From: Halorientalis sp. LT38
GTDB lineage: Archaea > Halobacteriota > Halobacteria > Halobacteriales > Haloarculaceae
DNA: 64,000 bases
Assembly: GCF_037031225.1 (NCBI RefSeq)
Contig: NZ_JAYEZN010000001.1
Span: forward strand, 2,170,001 to 2,234,000
Direction of reading: 5' to 3'
Shown: positions 17,446-25,702 of the stretch, piece by piece
Position numbering within the stretch: the stretch's first letter is position 1
How the letters are laid out: each line of letters starts with the position of its first letter
Position numbers and translations under genes: made by a program
The notes under the pieces: generated by a model
What the model was told of the DNA's origin: nothing
The model's input: only the letters and a program-made list of their open reading frames with translations
Database searches by the model: none

Positions 17446-17502
17446 CCTGACAGGTTTTATCACTAGCGACCGCTTTCGTGGCGGTATGGAGGCGATTGCT
17501 CA

Positions 17503-18699
17503 GTGCCCGAGGTAGAGTATGGGAACAGACCAGCAGCGAACGAGGCCCGCGACCAGTGGGCCGACCACCTGTGTAGCCAGGACGATCGGCGGCTGAAAAC
17601 GGTAACTTTTGCTCCTGACACCCCTGACGACGTGCTCGACCAAGCCCGCCAGCAGGCGGCCGACAGCCGGGGCGAGGGGGGAGAAGGGGCCGGCCAGATC
17701 CCCCTGACCGACCACGAGAAGGGAGAAATCGACTTCTCGAACGGGCGGGCGAACGTGATGCACGCCCGCTCTACCAAAGGAATTGCCCGGTCGGAGGGGG
17801 TCGACGACTGGCTGGCCTACTACGACCCGCAGGCGACCGTCGACGAACACCGGGAGATCATGGCCCAAGCAGCAACCGAGGGCGGTGGTAAGCGGCGGGA
17901 GGACACCGAGACAGCAGACGAGAAGGCTGGTCGATACGCCCGGACGGCCCAGGGCGAGCAGTGCGACCGCGCCCGAGGCTTCTGCAAGGAGGGGGAACCC
18001 GACGCCTGCGAGTTCCTTCAGTCCCGGTGCGGTCTGTCGGAAAGCGAGACCCACGAACTGCTGAGAGAGGCGAAGGAGACGACCAGCGACGACCAGCAGC
18101 AAGACCAGCAGATCGAGGGGGCCGCCGCGGGGGCGCTTTCCCGCTCGTGGAGCGGGTACAAGGGGGCCGTTCGCCGGCTCGCCCAGGCTGTCGAGGCGGT
18201 CGAGCAGTCGTGGACCAACGCCCAGCAGGCGGCGAAGGCCATCAACAGCATCCGCGAGGCCCACGACCAGCAACCGATCCACTTCGACGTACTGGAGTCG
18301 GCGCAGGCGGATCTGCTGGATTTCGCCCGACAGGCGGCCGCTGACTGCCACGAGTGTCACGCCGACCACGAGGGCCACGACCACCCGACCGACGGGGAGA
18401 TCGAGGACCTGACCGAGGCGGTGGTACCAGGCGACGACCAGCAACCCGACCAGCAGCGAGAGGCGGTGATCGAGACGGACGACCAGCAAACCCTGGCTGG
18501 TGAGCGGGCGAACGACCAGGCGCGGTTGGCTGGTGGTGAGCAGGGCGAGCAGGGCCAGGGCGAGGCGGTCGAGACGGTCGAGGAGAACCCCGGCGGCATC
18601 ATGGCCGACGAGCGGGGCGAGACCAGCAGCGACGGCAGCACCGAGCAGCAGGTACCCGACGAGTTTCGGGTGGCGGAAGGCGGCCAGGAGACGCTATGA
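17503..18699 (+). CDS. Gln/Glu-rich viral protein, first gene of the virion operon
   Basis: 398 residues from a GTG start, with GGAGG 10-15 bases upstream; no ATG is available in frame nearby. The middle holds Cys residues (CDRARGFC, CEFLQSRC) that could bind metal. Residues 190-265 are helical and Ala/Gln-rich, coiled-coil-like, followed by CHECHADHEGHDH, another possible metal site. The C-terminus is low-complexity. No membrane segment. Function unknown; a scaffold or internal virion protein is possible by position. Its stop overlaps the next start. Confidence 0.7.
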   Translation: MPEVEYGNRPAANEARDQWADHLCSQDDRRLKTVTFAPDTPDDVLDQARQQAADSRGEGGEGAGQIPLTDHEKGEIDFSNGRANVMHARSTKGIARSEGVDDWLAYYDPQATVDEHREIMAQAATEGGGKRREDTETADEKAGRYARTAQGEQCDRARGFCKEGEPDACEFLQSRCGLSESETHELLREAKETTSDDQQQDQQIEGAAAGALSRSWSGYKGAVRRLAQAVEAVEQSWTNAQQAAKAINSIREAHDQQPIHFDVLESAQADLLDFARQAAADCHECHADHEGHDHPTDGEIEDLTEAVVPGDDQQPDQQREAVIETDDQQTLAGERANDQARLAGGEQGEQGQGEAVETVEENPGGIMADERGETSSDGSTEQQVPDEFRVAEGGQETL

Positions 18700-19277
18700 C
18701 AGACTACACCTGCCCCATCGAGGGGTGCGACTACGGCGAACAGGGCGGTAAGAGCCTCGCGGCGGTGCGATCCCACGTCAACAGCAGCAGCAAGGACGGC
18801 CACGACTGGGACGAGGTGAAGGCCGACGTCGAGGCACAGGGCGAGGACGAACCCGACGACCCCGAGGAGACCGACGAGGAGGGAAACCCCTCTACGCCCG
18901 AGACGGAACCCGACTCGGGCCAGTCGAGCGACGAATCCTCAGAAGCCGATGAACCGGCCGACGACCAGCCCGAGGACACCACAGAGGAGGACGACGACGT
19001 GCCCACTACCGACGAACTCGACCGGCAGCAGCAGCGCCAGCAGACCGACGAAAACGGCCAGGACGACGGAGACACCGCCGATACGTCCGGCGGCGGGTCG
19101 GTCGGCATCCCCATCAGCCCGACCACGGCCGTTATCCTGGCCGCGGTGGTCCTGGCCGTGGTGGTCGCCTACCGGCTCCACAGCTCTCGCAGCGCCGACC
19201 TGACCGGCGGCACGCAGGCCAGCACCGACGAGCCAGACACGGACACCGACGGCCTCGGCGGGGGGTTGGTTGACTGA
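18696..19277 (+). CDS. zinc-finger protein with acidic linker and membrane anchor
   Basis: 193 residues. The N-terminus CPIEGCDYGEQGG followed by SHVNSSSKDGHDW is a C2H2-like finger. About 90 very acidic, Gln-rich residues follow, then a hydrophobic segment (AVILAAVVLAVVVAYRL, about residues 145-162) and a short polar tail. The combination of a finger and a tail anchor suggests a protein that ties DNA to the viral internal membrane, but this is inference. Start overlaps the previous stop; its own stop overlaps the next start. Confidence 0.65.
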   Translation: MTDYTCPIEGCDYGEQGGKSLAAVRSHVNSSSKDGHDWDEVKADVEAQGEDEPDDPEETDEEGNPSTPETEPDSGQSSDESSEADEPADDQPEDTTEEDDDVPTTDELDRQQQRQQTDENGQDDGDTADTSGGGSVGIPISPTTAVILAAVVLAVVVAYRLHSSRSADLTGGTQASTDEPDTDTDGLGGGLVD

Positions 19278-19816
19278 TGCCCGATGATCCCGAGACTGCC
19301 GCTGCCGACGACGCTCCCGACGCCGACGAGCACACTGCCGACGCCGCCGACGCTGACGACCAGCCGGAGATCGACGACGAGGAGATGGCCGACTGGGGGT
19401 CCGTGGGTGACGAGCTAGACGACGACACTGGCGACGACCAGGACGACGAGCAAGACGACGCCGACGACGCCCAGGAGGAAGGTGCCGACGGCCCCAGCGG
19501 GCTCGATCCCGACGGGATGCAGACCTCGCTGGGTGACGTCTACTGCAACGCGCTCGGCATGGGCGCGGCGATCTCCCGCGAAAAGTGGGGCTCGCTGGAG
19601 GGTGACCGTTCCGAGGCGATGGAGGACTACGCGGACTTGGCCCGCCAGTTAGAGCTTGACGCCTACGTCGACGAGTGGCTCAAGCAGCAGGGCGGGATCG
19701 ACCAACTCGGACCGGGCCAGGCGGCGCTGCTTATGTCGCTGATGTTCCCGGTCCTGGTGTGCATGGACGACCCGGACCTGGCGCAGAACGCCATGGAGGG
19801 GTTTGATGGATTCTAA
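19277..19816 (+). CDS. viral protein with acidic N-terminus
   Basis: 179 residues. The first 75 are mostly Asp, Glu and Ala and likely disordered. Residues 80-175 form a compact helical domain beginning MQTSLGDVYCNALGMGAA and containing a hydrophobic helix (QAALLMSLMFPVLVCM). No family recognised. The gene is fused by overlaps to both neighbours. A virion-assembly role is inferred only from its place before the packaging ATPase. Confidence 0.6.
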   Translation: MPDDPETAAADDAPDADEHTADAADADDQPEIDDEEMADWGSVGDELDDDTGDDQDDEQDDADDAQEEGADGPSGLDPDGMQTSLGDVYCNALGMGAAISREKWGSLEGDRSEAMEDYADLARQLELDAYVDEWLKQQGGIDQLGPGQAALLMSLMFPVLVCMDDPDLAQNAMEGFDGF

Positions 19817-20447
19817 CCCGTTCGCGTCCCTGAAATCGGCCGGGACCGACCGCCTGCTGTCCCAATTCACACCGTCGCAGATCCCGCACGTTCAGCACGG
19901 CTCACGGGTCGCGGCCGTTCTTGAACACGAGCAGGCCAACGCCCTGAACCGGGCGCTGGACGCTGCCGGGATGGGCGAGGAGCAGATCCGCCACGACTGG
20001 CAGCAGCGGCAGGCCATGCTCCTACAGGTGGCCGATGCGGTCAGTAACCAGCAGTTTCGGGCGTGGTGGTTCGAGAACGTCGCCCCGCGGATCGTCGAGA
20101 ACCCGGAGGATGCACAGGCACTCGCCGGGCTCGACGGCGACGAGTGGCGCGAGACACTCGAAGCCTGGCACGCCTCGGCCTACGGTCGCGGGCTGGTCGA
20201 GACGCCACCCTCCGAAGCCGGCCCGCGGGACCTGGCGCAGACGGCCGCGAACGTGGCCGAGAACCGCTTTGGCGTACCGCTTCGGGTGCTGGTCGCTCGG
20301 GTCGTCGCGTGGGACCAGGCCGCGGAGACGCGCCAACTACTGGCCGGCAACATCGACCACCACACCCACCTGATACGGCGGCTCGCAGACCACATCGAGC
20401 AGCAGAACGAACGCATCGAGGAACTGGAGGCTCAGGTAGATGAGTAG
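19806..20447 (+). CDS. viral protein with C-terminal coiled coil
   Basis: 213 residues from the ATG at 19806. It is helical throughout, with a Trp-rich centre (RAWWFENVAPRI) and a C-terminal heptad-like segment (IEQQNERIEELEAQVDE) predicted to be a coiled coil. It overlaps the preceding gene by 11 bases and the ATPase gene by eight, so all three are probably made together. Could be an accessory of the packaging ATPase or an internal capsid protein. Not recognised. Confidence 0.6.
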   Translation: MDSNPFASLKSAGTDRLLSQFTPSQIPHVQHGSRVAAVLEHEQANALNRALDAAGMGEEQIRHDWQQRQAMLLQVADAVSNQQFRAWWFENVAPRIVENPEDAQALAGLDGDEWRETLEAWHASAYGRGLVETPPSEAGPRDLAQTAANVAENRFGVPLRVLVARVVAWDQAAETRQLLAGNIDHHTHLIRRLADHIEQQNERIEELEAQVDE

Positions 20448-21213
20448 GGCGCTGCTGGCCGCAAAGAGCGGTTGGGGGAAGTCCTGGCTCGCCCAGCAGT
20501 GGACGGAGGACAACGCCCCCGACCACGACCTGACGGTGCTGCTTGACTACAAGGACGAGTACCGCGGACTCGTCAAAGCCGGCCTGGCGACCTGGGCGGC
20601 CGTCACCGACCGAGAGATGAGCATGACCGTCGAGGGCTGGCGGGAGTTTCTCGAAAGCAACGAACGGGTCGTACTTGCTCGGTCGGTCACAGACGAACAG
20701 TGGCAGGAGGTGGCCGCGAAGGTCGCCAGAGCCGTCCGCGGTAGCCAGTACACGGCCCTCGTGGTCATCGACGAGTCGCACTTTGTCGCGCCCCAGCGGA
20801 CCGGTTACCCGGACGCGATTCGGGGGCTGGCGACGACCGGCCGCGGCGAGGGCGTGTCGTCGATGTGGATCACGCAACGGCTGTCGGAGATGGACGAAAC
20901 GCCGGTCGCACAGTCCGACGTCCGGCTCATCGGGGGGCTGACGTCGGACGCGGACCTGGCGAAAGTCGGTTCGGCGGTCGACTACAACGAGCAGGTCCAC
21001 AACCCGATGCAGCAGTCCGTCCGGGTCCCCGACGCCATCGACCGGGACGGCCAGCCCCTCCAGAAGTACGAGCAGGGCGGCCAGACCGTCGGCTCGGAGT
21101 GGATTCACAGCGACGACTCGGGGGCGATGCGCCGGATCGACTCGCGGGACCTCTCCATGCGGTCGACCCACTTCAGCCCGGACGGCAACACCCTCACGGT
21201 GCCAGGAACATGA
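20440..21213 (+). CDS. genome-packaging ATPase, HerA/PRD1-P9-like
   Basis: 257 residues. Walker A is AAKSGWGKS at residues 7-15 and Walker B is ALVVIDES at 106-113. A later ATTGRGEGVSSMWITQRLSE segment carries the sensor Gln typical of the FtsK/HerA packaging ATPases of membrane-containing, double-jelly-roll-lineage viruses. The length is right for SH1-, HHIV-2- and SNJ1-type ATPases. It would pump DNA into preformed capsids. Position directly before the capsid genes matches those viruses. This is the anchor gene for classifying the provirus. Confidence 0.82.
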   Translation: MSRALLAAKSGWGKSWLAQQWTEDNAPDHDLTVLLDYKDEYRGLVKAGLATWAAVTDREMSMTVEGWREFLESNERVVLARSVTDEQWQEVAAKVARAVRGSQYTALVVIDESHFVAPQRTGYPDAIRGLATTGRGEGVSSMWITQRLSEMDETPVAQSDVRLIGGLTSDADLAKVGSAVDYNEQVHNPMQQSVRVPDAIDRDGQPLQKYEQGGQTVGSEWIHSDDSGAMRRIDSRDLSMRSTHFSPDGNTLTVPGT

Positions 21214-21362
21214 GCAGGCTCACCTTCACCCTACACGGCGACCAGGCGGACCGCTTCGAGGAGATACAGGAGGAGATCGAGGAAACGACGGGCCACTCGG
21301 TCACTCGTCCGCGGGTCATCTCCGAGATGATGGAGGAGTGGAGCGGCACCGACTCACGGTGA
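21210..21362 (+). CDS. ribbon-helix-helix-like small protein
   Basis: 50 residues. MSRLTFTLHGDQADRF followed by two helices (EEIQEEIEETTG and RPRVISEMMEEW) fits a minimal ribbon-helix-helix protein. The ATG overlaps the stop of the ATPase gene. A promoter for the capsid genes begins 50 bases after its stop, so it could regulate late expression. Confidence 0.6.
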   Translation: MSRLTFTLHGDQADRFEEIQEEIEETTGHSVTRPRVISEMMEEWSGTDSR

Positions 21363-21410
21363 CGTCGTTTCACAGTCAACGGCTGTTTTCGACATAGACA
21401 CGCTGTCGGG

Positions 21411-21420
21411 GCTATATTCG
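21411..21420 (+). promoter_or_regulatory. TATA-like box of the capsid genes
   Basis: GCTATATTCG is centred about 30 bases before the ATG at 21447, in the only sizeable gap (84 bases) of the virion operon. A strong internal promoter for capsid synthesis is the natural reading. Confidence 0.6.
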
Positions 21421-21446
21421 GACGTATCTGTAACGCCCCTGACGCA

Positions 21447-21740
21447 ATGCCCGAACTGGCAGATAGTTTCGATGCGCTCACCGACGAGGACACCGTGGCC
21501 CGGAGTGCGGCCGTGGCCGGCGGCTACCTCGGGTCGAGCATGGCACAGTCGACGCTCGAAGGCGCGGCCCCCTTCGACGTCCCGAACGAACTTTTCGGCG
21601 TGGCCGTCGGCGGTCTCGGCTACGCCTACGCCCCGATGTACGGCGAGGAGATCCTGATGGGTGGCGTCGTCTACACCCTCGATGCCGCCGCGCAGCGGGT
21701 CGGCGTGAAGCAGTCGGTCACCAACCTGGGGGGTAACTGA
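21447..21740 (+). CDS. small hydrophobic viral protein
   Basis: 97 residues. After an acidic start it is rich in Gly, Ala and Val (AAVAGGYLGSSMAQ; LFGVAVGGLGYAYAPM), compatible with one or two membrane-embedded helices. It is the first gene after the internal promoter and is directly followed by the two capsid-like genes, so it is probably an abundant virion membrane protein. No homologue recognised. Confidence 0.6.
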   Translation: MPELADSFDALTDEDTVARSAAVAGGYLGSSMAQSTLEGAAPFDVPNELFGVAVGGLGYAYAPMYGEEILMGGVVYTLDAAAQRVGVKQSVTNLGGN

Positions 21741-21742
21741 CG

Positions 21743-22219
21743 ATGAGCAAGCCCCTCTCCAACATCAGCGACGAGGCGACCGAGCGGACGAACACGCCGG
21801 GTGAGATGACGCCCATCCTCGAACTCCAGCCGGAGGACGGTCTCGCCTGGATCATCGAGGCGATGGTCGCCCGCGGCAGTCAGGCGGGCATCCCGATCTT
21901 CGGCGGGTTCTACGACAGCAACGGCGACCCGCTCCCGCAGGACACCCGTTTCGCGGTGCAGTTCGAGACCCCGAACGACGACGACCGCCAGACCGTCACC
22001 GAGGTCTACGAGCACATCCGCGACTACCTCACGCTGGACCTCAAGGACCAGCAGAACGAGGAGTACATCGACTCGGTCAAGCACGTCCTGAAGGGGAGCC
22101 GGCTGGTCGTCGAGGATGTCGACACGCTGTACCTCAGCATCGAGTCCTCGGCAGAGATCGACTGGTCGCAGTCGGGCAGCCGGGTCAGCATCTCCGAGGA
22201 CGCCGTGACGGAGGTCTGA
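21743..22219 (+). CDS. putative small major capsid protein (single beta-barrel, VP7-like)
   Basis: 158 residues, no signal peptide or membrane helix. It has alternating strands (AGIPIFGGFYDSNGDP, TRFAVQFETPNDDD, LVVEDVDTLYLSIESS) as expected for a jelly roll. In SH1/HHIV-2/SNJ1-type viruses a small capsid protein gene lies directly before the large one and after the packaging ATPase; order and sizes here match. The family link is inferred from context, since no alignment could be run. An alternative is another structural beta protein. Confidence 0.62.
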   Translation: MSKPLSNISDEATERTNTPGEMTPILELQPEDGLAWIIEAMVARGSQAGIPIFGGFYDSNGDPLPQDTRFAVQFETPNDDDRQTVTEVYEHIRDYLTLDLKDQQNEEYIDSVKHVLKGSRLVVEDVDTLYLSIESSAEIDWSQSGSRVSISEDAVTEV

Positions 22220-22220
22220 G

Positions 22221-22943
22221 ATGGCGGACGCCAAGGCCGTTCAGCAGGCGATGCGGCAGACCTCCGGCAGCAACAAGCGGTTCACGTCGCCGGACTTCGA
22301 AACGTCCGCCAACGAGACGGGGACCCGCTCGAAGATCGCGGAACACAAGGCCATCCGGCCGATGGTCGTCCGAGAAGGCGTTTCCTGGGACGTCCACCTG
22401 CCGGCCTACCAGGCCGAGACGACCGATGGTGACGACACGAACGATGAGACGTTCGCGCTCGACCACGACGTGATCGACGCGGACGGCGTGGCCGACGACG
22501 TCGTCATCTACGAGTCGGGGACCGACCGGACGGCGGACGCCACCGTCGACTACGAGAACAACGAGGTCACGCTGCCGACGCCCGCTGCGGACGTCGCAAT
22601 CGACATCTGGTACATGAGCGACGCCCAGGCCCGCCTCGAAGTGCGGAAGGTCGCCCCCAGCAACTACCACGCCGACCTCACCGAGCGGGACGCGGGGATG
22701 CTCAACCTCCGCGACCAGTCGCGAGACCCGCTGACGTTCAACTTCGGCGACCCGTTCGGCGGCGCCATCCCGACGGACTGGAAGCTGGCCGTCTACGTCG
22801 ACGCGCCGTACAAGGTGCGCTGGTCGGGCCAGGCCGGCGGCGCCACACCGCGAAACGGACTGTTCACGTTCCCCGTCCACCGGAAGGACGCGGAAGTACA
22901 GGGCCTCGAAGCCGTCGTCAAGAACCGTCTCGACCGGGTGTAG
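22221..22943 (+). CDS. putative large major capsid protein (single beta-barrel, VP4-like)
   Basis: 240 residues, starting one base after the small capsid gene. It is beta-rich with an early segment IRPMVVREGVSWDVHLPAYQ, an inserted acidic loop (about residues 70-115), then IDIWYMSDAQARLEVRKVAP and WKLAVYVDAPYKVRWSG. The SH1 large capsid protein VP4 is of similar size (about 230 residues). Such proteins form hetero-hexamers with the small one over an internal membrane. Context-based assignment. Confidence 0.65.
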   Translation: MADAKAVQQAMRQTSGSNKRFTSPDFETSANETGTRSKIAEHKAIRPMVVREGVSWDVHLPAYQAETTDGDDTNDETFALDHDVIDADGVADDVVIYESGTDRTADATVDYENNEVTLPTPAADVAIDIWYMSDAQARLEVRKVAPSNYHADLTERDAGMLNLRDQSRDPLTFNFGDPFGGAIPTDWKLAVYVDAPYKVRWSGQAGGATPRNGLFTFPVHRKDAEVQGLEAVVKNRLDRV

Positions 22944-22947
22944 GGTC

Positions 22948-23211
22948 ATGGGAGGACTCTACGATGACCCGGCCGGTCGCGGGCAGTATCACACCATGGG
23001 GCCGCCGGGGTCGGAGAGTCCGGCCCAACAGGCCCCGGCCGGTGTGGACTCGTCCGTGGCCGTCGGGCAGATCGGCGGCGAGACGGTGAACAGCCACCTC
23101 GATTCGTTCTTCGACAGCTCCGGCTGGACCCGCGAGGACGTGCTGGTCGTCGCGGCCGGCGTGCAGTTGGTCGCGTGGGCGGCGCTGCTGTACCTGGAGG
23201 TGAACGGATGA
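22948..23211 (+). CDS. viral single-membrane-segment protein
   Basis: 87 residues. The first 60 are polar with Gly/Pro-rich turns. The last 22 form a hydrophobic helix (DVLVVAAGVQLVAWAALLYL). It directly follows the capsid genes, where SH1-like viruses encode small membrane-associated virion proteins. The ATG at 22948 is four bases after the capsid stop; its own stop overlaps the next start. Confidence 0.6.
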   Translation: MGGLYDDPAGRGQYHTMGPPGSESPAQQAPAGVDSSVAVGQIGGETVNSHLDSFFDSSGWTREDVLVVAAGVQLVAWAALLYLEVNG

Positions 23212-23306
23212 GCCAGGACACCACCGTCACGGTCGACGAGATGGACGAGGAGGAGATCGAGCAGGAGCGGCGGCGCATCTACGGGGGCGATAGCTCCGAT
23301 GAGTGA
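23208..23306 (+). CDS. acidic 32-residue peptide
   Basis: 32 residues: MSQDTTVTVDEMDEEEIEQE, then RRRIYGGDSSDE. It is very acidic and probably helical. Its ATG overlaps the previous stop and its 3' end overlaps the next start by eight bases, so it is embedded in the virion operon. Real by context; function unknown. Confidence 0.5.
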   Translation: MSQDTTVTVDEMDEEEIEQERRRIYGGDSSDE

Positions 23307-23643
23307 CGCGCCCCCGGACGGCGCGGTCGCCCTGTGCGAGCCGGAGACGGTCTCCTTGGAGAGCGGCCAGAAGGCGACCATCGAGTTCGAGCCGAAGAAG
23401 TCGGGGACGGTCGTTCGAGTCGTCACGCTGGCGATCTCGAAGTTTCCCGACTCAAGTTACCGGATCGAACTGGACGGAAACGACGAGTACGGCCCGGCGG
23501 CGCTCCCGCCCACCGACGTCGACGACATGGCGGGGATGTGGCGGCCGGCCAAGCGGGCGAACAACAGCATCACCGTGACGATCAAGAACCTGTCTCAGAA
23601 CCCGCGAACGTACCACACCCAGCTAGTTGGGTGGGAGGAGTAA
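23299..23643 (+). CDS. small beta-rich virion protein candidate
   Basis: 114 residues, nearly all strands: ETVSLESGQKATIEFEPKKS, RVVTLAISKFPDSSY, NSITVTIKNLSQNPRTYH, ending VGWEE. This is like an immunoglobulin-type or jelly-roll fold without membrane segments. A capsid vertex or minor capsid protein is plausible from fold and position. Starts inside the end of the preceding small gene. Confidence 0.6.
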   Translation: MSDAPPDGAVALCEPETVSLESGQKATIEFEPKKSGTVVRVVTLAISKFPDSSYRIELDGNDEYGPAALPPTDVDDMAGMWRPAKRANNSITVTIKNLSQNPRTYHTQLVGWEE

Positions 23644-23646
23644 CCG

Positions 23647-24039
23647 ATGGGACTTGATACACAAACCCGAATCGAGGAACTCCGCAAGTCCCTCGACGCC
23701 GACGAGAACGAGGCGCACGTCGCCAGCGACGAGCGCCTGGAGTCGCTTCGCCAGCAGGGCGAGAACCACGGCGCGGTCGTCGACGGCCAGTACGTCGTCG
23801 ACGCGGCCGACACGGCCGAGGCGCTTCCCGACCAGCCGATCCCCGACGGGATCGAGGTGGCCGTTACCTACGATCCCGCGAATCAGGGCGTGGTCTACAT
23901 CGGTGACGGCGACCCGAGTTACCCGCTCACGGACGTTCCCCAGGGCCTCACGTTCCGGGTATCGAACCTGTCGGCCATCAGCATCAGGGCGCCCAACGCC
24001 GGCGACGGCGTGCGCTACATCGCGGAGGTGCCCGAGTAG
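23647..24039 (+). CDS. viral protein, helical N-terminus and beta C-terminus
   Basis: 130 residues. Residues 1-45 form a polar helix (TRIEELRKSLDADENEAHVA). The remainder is a compact beta domain (IPDGIEVAVTYDPANQGVVY, FRVSNLSAISIRAP) resembling the preceding gene product. The two may be partners in a vertex or spike complex. It is followed without gap by the spike candidate. Confidence 0.6.
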   Translation: MGLDTQTRIEELRKSLDADENEAHVASDERLESLRQQGENHGAVVDGQYVVDAADTAEALPDQPIPDGIEVAVTYDPANQGVVYIGDGDPSYPLTDVPQGLTFRVSNLSAISIRAPNAGDGVRYIAEVPE

Positions 24040-24753
24040 ATGGTCGGGATCACTGCCGGCGGATCGAGCGGCCCCGACTACGTGCAGCCGGACGAACCGG
24101 CGAACCCTGACCCGCTCGAAACGTGGTATGACACCGACGCAGACCACTCGAACGGGGAACCGGCCTGGTTCATCCGCGGGACAGACGACGAGTGGCACGC
24201 CACGTCTGTCGACGACCACGGCGAGTTGAAGGGCGTGCTGGAGGACAGTCACCACCAGTATCCGGTCCCGACCGACGGGATTGCTGACGGCGCCGTCACC
24301 GGCGCGAAAGCGGCCTTCTACCCCATCGGCACCGGCGCCATCCAAGACGCCGCGGTGACGGAAGCGAAGGTTGCTTTCGACACAAGCGGCGGCCCGTGGT
24401 ACTCGCCGTTTGCCGCCCAACCATACGTGTTGGCCGCCGACGGCCAGCAACCGAGCAATAGCTGGAGTTCCGTCACAGGCGCTCGACCGCTGGACTTCGA
24501 TATGTCGCAGATAGACAGATCGAGTTTCACGATGCACATCGTGCAGGAGAACCCGAGCGGCGGCGGGTGGGCAGAGTTCCGGCTACGGGACACGGAGAGC
24601 GGCGTTACCGAGTGGTCCGGTACGCAGGGCAGCGGCCGGGCCGCGAAAACCGCAACCATCGACCCGTCGAATACGTCCGGCGTTCTGACCCCACAGGTCC
24701 AGAACACCGACGCGGGGGAGGGTTCGGCGTGGTCCTTCTGGAGACTCGAATGA
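24040..24753 (+). CDS. spike or receptor-binding protein candidate
   Basis: 237 residues. The N-terminal third has the pattern DSHHQYPVPTDGIADGAVTG, with pseudo-repeats DGAVTGAKAAF and DAAVTEAKVAF. These HHxY and DGAVT-type repeats are common in the shafts of phage fibres. The C-terminal 120 residues are a beta domain rich in Ser, Gly, Trp and Asn (SWSSVTGARPLDFD, WSFWRLE), suited to ligand binding. No signal peptide. It starts immediately after the previous stop. Assigned by composition and place, not by recognised family. Confidence 0.5.
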   Translation: MVGITAGGSSGPDYVQPDEPANPDPLETWYDTDADHSNGEPAWFIRGTDDEWHATSVDDHGELKGVLEDSHHQYPVPTDGIADGAVTGAKAAFYPIGTGAIQDAAVTEAKVAFDTSGGPWYSPFAAQPYVLAADGQQPSNSWSSVTGARPLDFDMSQIDRSSFTMHIVQENPSGGGWAEFRLRDTESGVTEWSGTQGSGRAAKTATIDPSNTSGVLTPQVQNTDAGEGSAWSFWRLE

Positions 24754-24809
24754 TGAGACGCAACACCAACCCGGCAGACGCCGGGCACGACGGACGGAGG
24801 TACAGGTAG
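24750..24809 (+). CDS. 19-residue basic peptide, candidate
   Basis: A short frame (MMRRNTNPADAGHDGRRYR) whose start overlaps the spike stop and whose TAG immediately precedes the next ATG. The perfect coupling to both neighbours suggests translation, though it could simply be a reading bridge. Confidence 0.3.
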   Translation: MMRRNTNPADAGHDGRRYR

Positions 24810-25319
24810 ATGGACGTTCAGGACTTTATCGAGATCGACGAGAAGTACGGCCTGGACGGCGCCGGCAGCTACGGCGACAGCGTGGAGGCCCGAGCGAAGG
24901 GCGAAGCGGGCGGCGGCGGCACCCGCGACCCGGACAACGAGGAGGCGCTGGACTCGGCGCTCTCGCACCTCGACGGCTACGACGAGGAGACGGGCGGCGC
25001 CAACGACCCCATCGCCAGCGGCAACAAGGGATTCGACGCGGAGGAGTGGTATGCGGAGGAAGCCGACGAGGAGCAGCGCGACCGCCTGAGCGACAAGTTC
25101 ACCGACGATGGCGAGTTGAAGGACTCGGCGGCCGGGTCGCTTCAGTCGTCCAACGGTGGCCTGGAGACGACCAGCGCCGATGACTCGGACTCGTCTACCA
25201 GCTCTAGATCGGGCGGCGGTTCCGACGGGTCGACCGGCGGGGACGATCTCCCCGTCTCGCCTGGCCTGCTGGCGGCCGGCGGCGTGGCCGCGGTGGTCGC
25301 GCTGCGGAGGTGGTCCTGA
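24810..25319 (+). CDS. acidic virion protein with C-terminal membrane anchor
   Basis: 169 residues. About 140 residues are acidic and Gly/Ser-rich, ending in a Ser/Gly/Asp linker, then a C-terminal hydrophobic helix (SPGLLAAGGVAAVVALRRW). Tail-anchored proteins of this kind fit a virion with an internal membrane. The stop overlaps the next ATG. Confidence 0.6.
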   Translation: MDVQDFIEIDEKYGLDGAGSYGDSVEARAKGEAGGGGTRDPDNEEALDSALSHLDGYDEETGGANDPIASGNKGFDAEEWYAEEADEEQRDRLSDKFTDDGELKDSAAGSLQSSNGGLETTSADDSDSSTSSRSGGGSDGSTGGDDLPVSPGLLAAGGVAAVVALRRWS

Positions 25320-25702
25320 TGGGAGGGATCGCCGGCAGCATCGGCACGCAGATGGACGTGCTGGAGGAGTACGGCACCGAGGCTTTCGACGCCGACGAGG
25401 AGGTCCGGGGCAACGCCTTGGCGGGCAGCGGCCATCCGGCTGACCCGACCCTCTACAACGGCGAGCCGCGGTCTGCGTATTCCTACAGCGGGGACTCGCG
25501 GGCGGTGTTCCGGCAATGGCGCGCCAACGAGATCACTACCGAGGAGTTCAAGCGGCGCACGCCGTCGGGTGAGGGGACCGCGGCCCTCTCGCTCGGCGGC
25601 GATAGCGCCGGCCTGCCGACCGACGCCCTGGACGTCGACCCGATGGTCCTGGGCGTGTCGGCGGCGGCCGCCCTCGCGCTCGCCTACGGGGTGAATCGCT
25701 GA
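25319..25702 (+). CDS. tail-anchored viral protein
   Basis: 127 residues. The soluble part has an aromatic region (YNGEPRSAYSYSGDSRAVFR). The end is hydrophobic (LGVSAAAALALAYGVNR). The ATG at 25319 overlaps the preceding TGA and is preferred over a GTG nine bases upstream. Gene ends overlap those of neighbours. Probably a virion membrane protein. Confidence 0.6.
   Translation: MGGIAGSIGTQMDVLEEYGTEAFDADEEVRGNALAGSGHPADPTLYNGEPRSAYSYSGDSRAVFRQWRANEITTEEFKRRTPSGEGTAALSLGGDSAGLPTDALDVDPMVLGVSAAAALALAYGVNR

Noticed and set aside
20440-22943. Tailed-virus (caudovirus) head genes
   Set aside because: No terminase, portal, protease or tail genes exist. The ATPase is of the HerA type and the two capsid-like proteins are too small for HK97 capsids.
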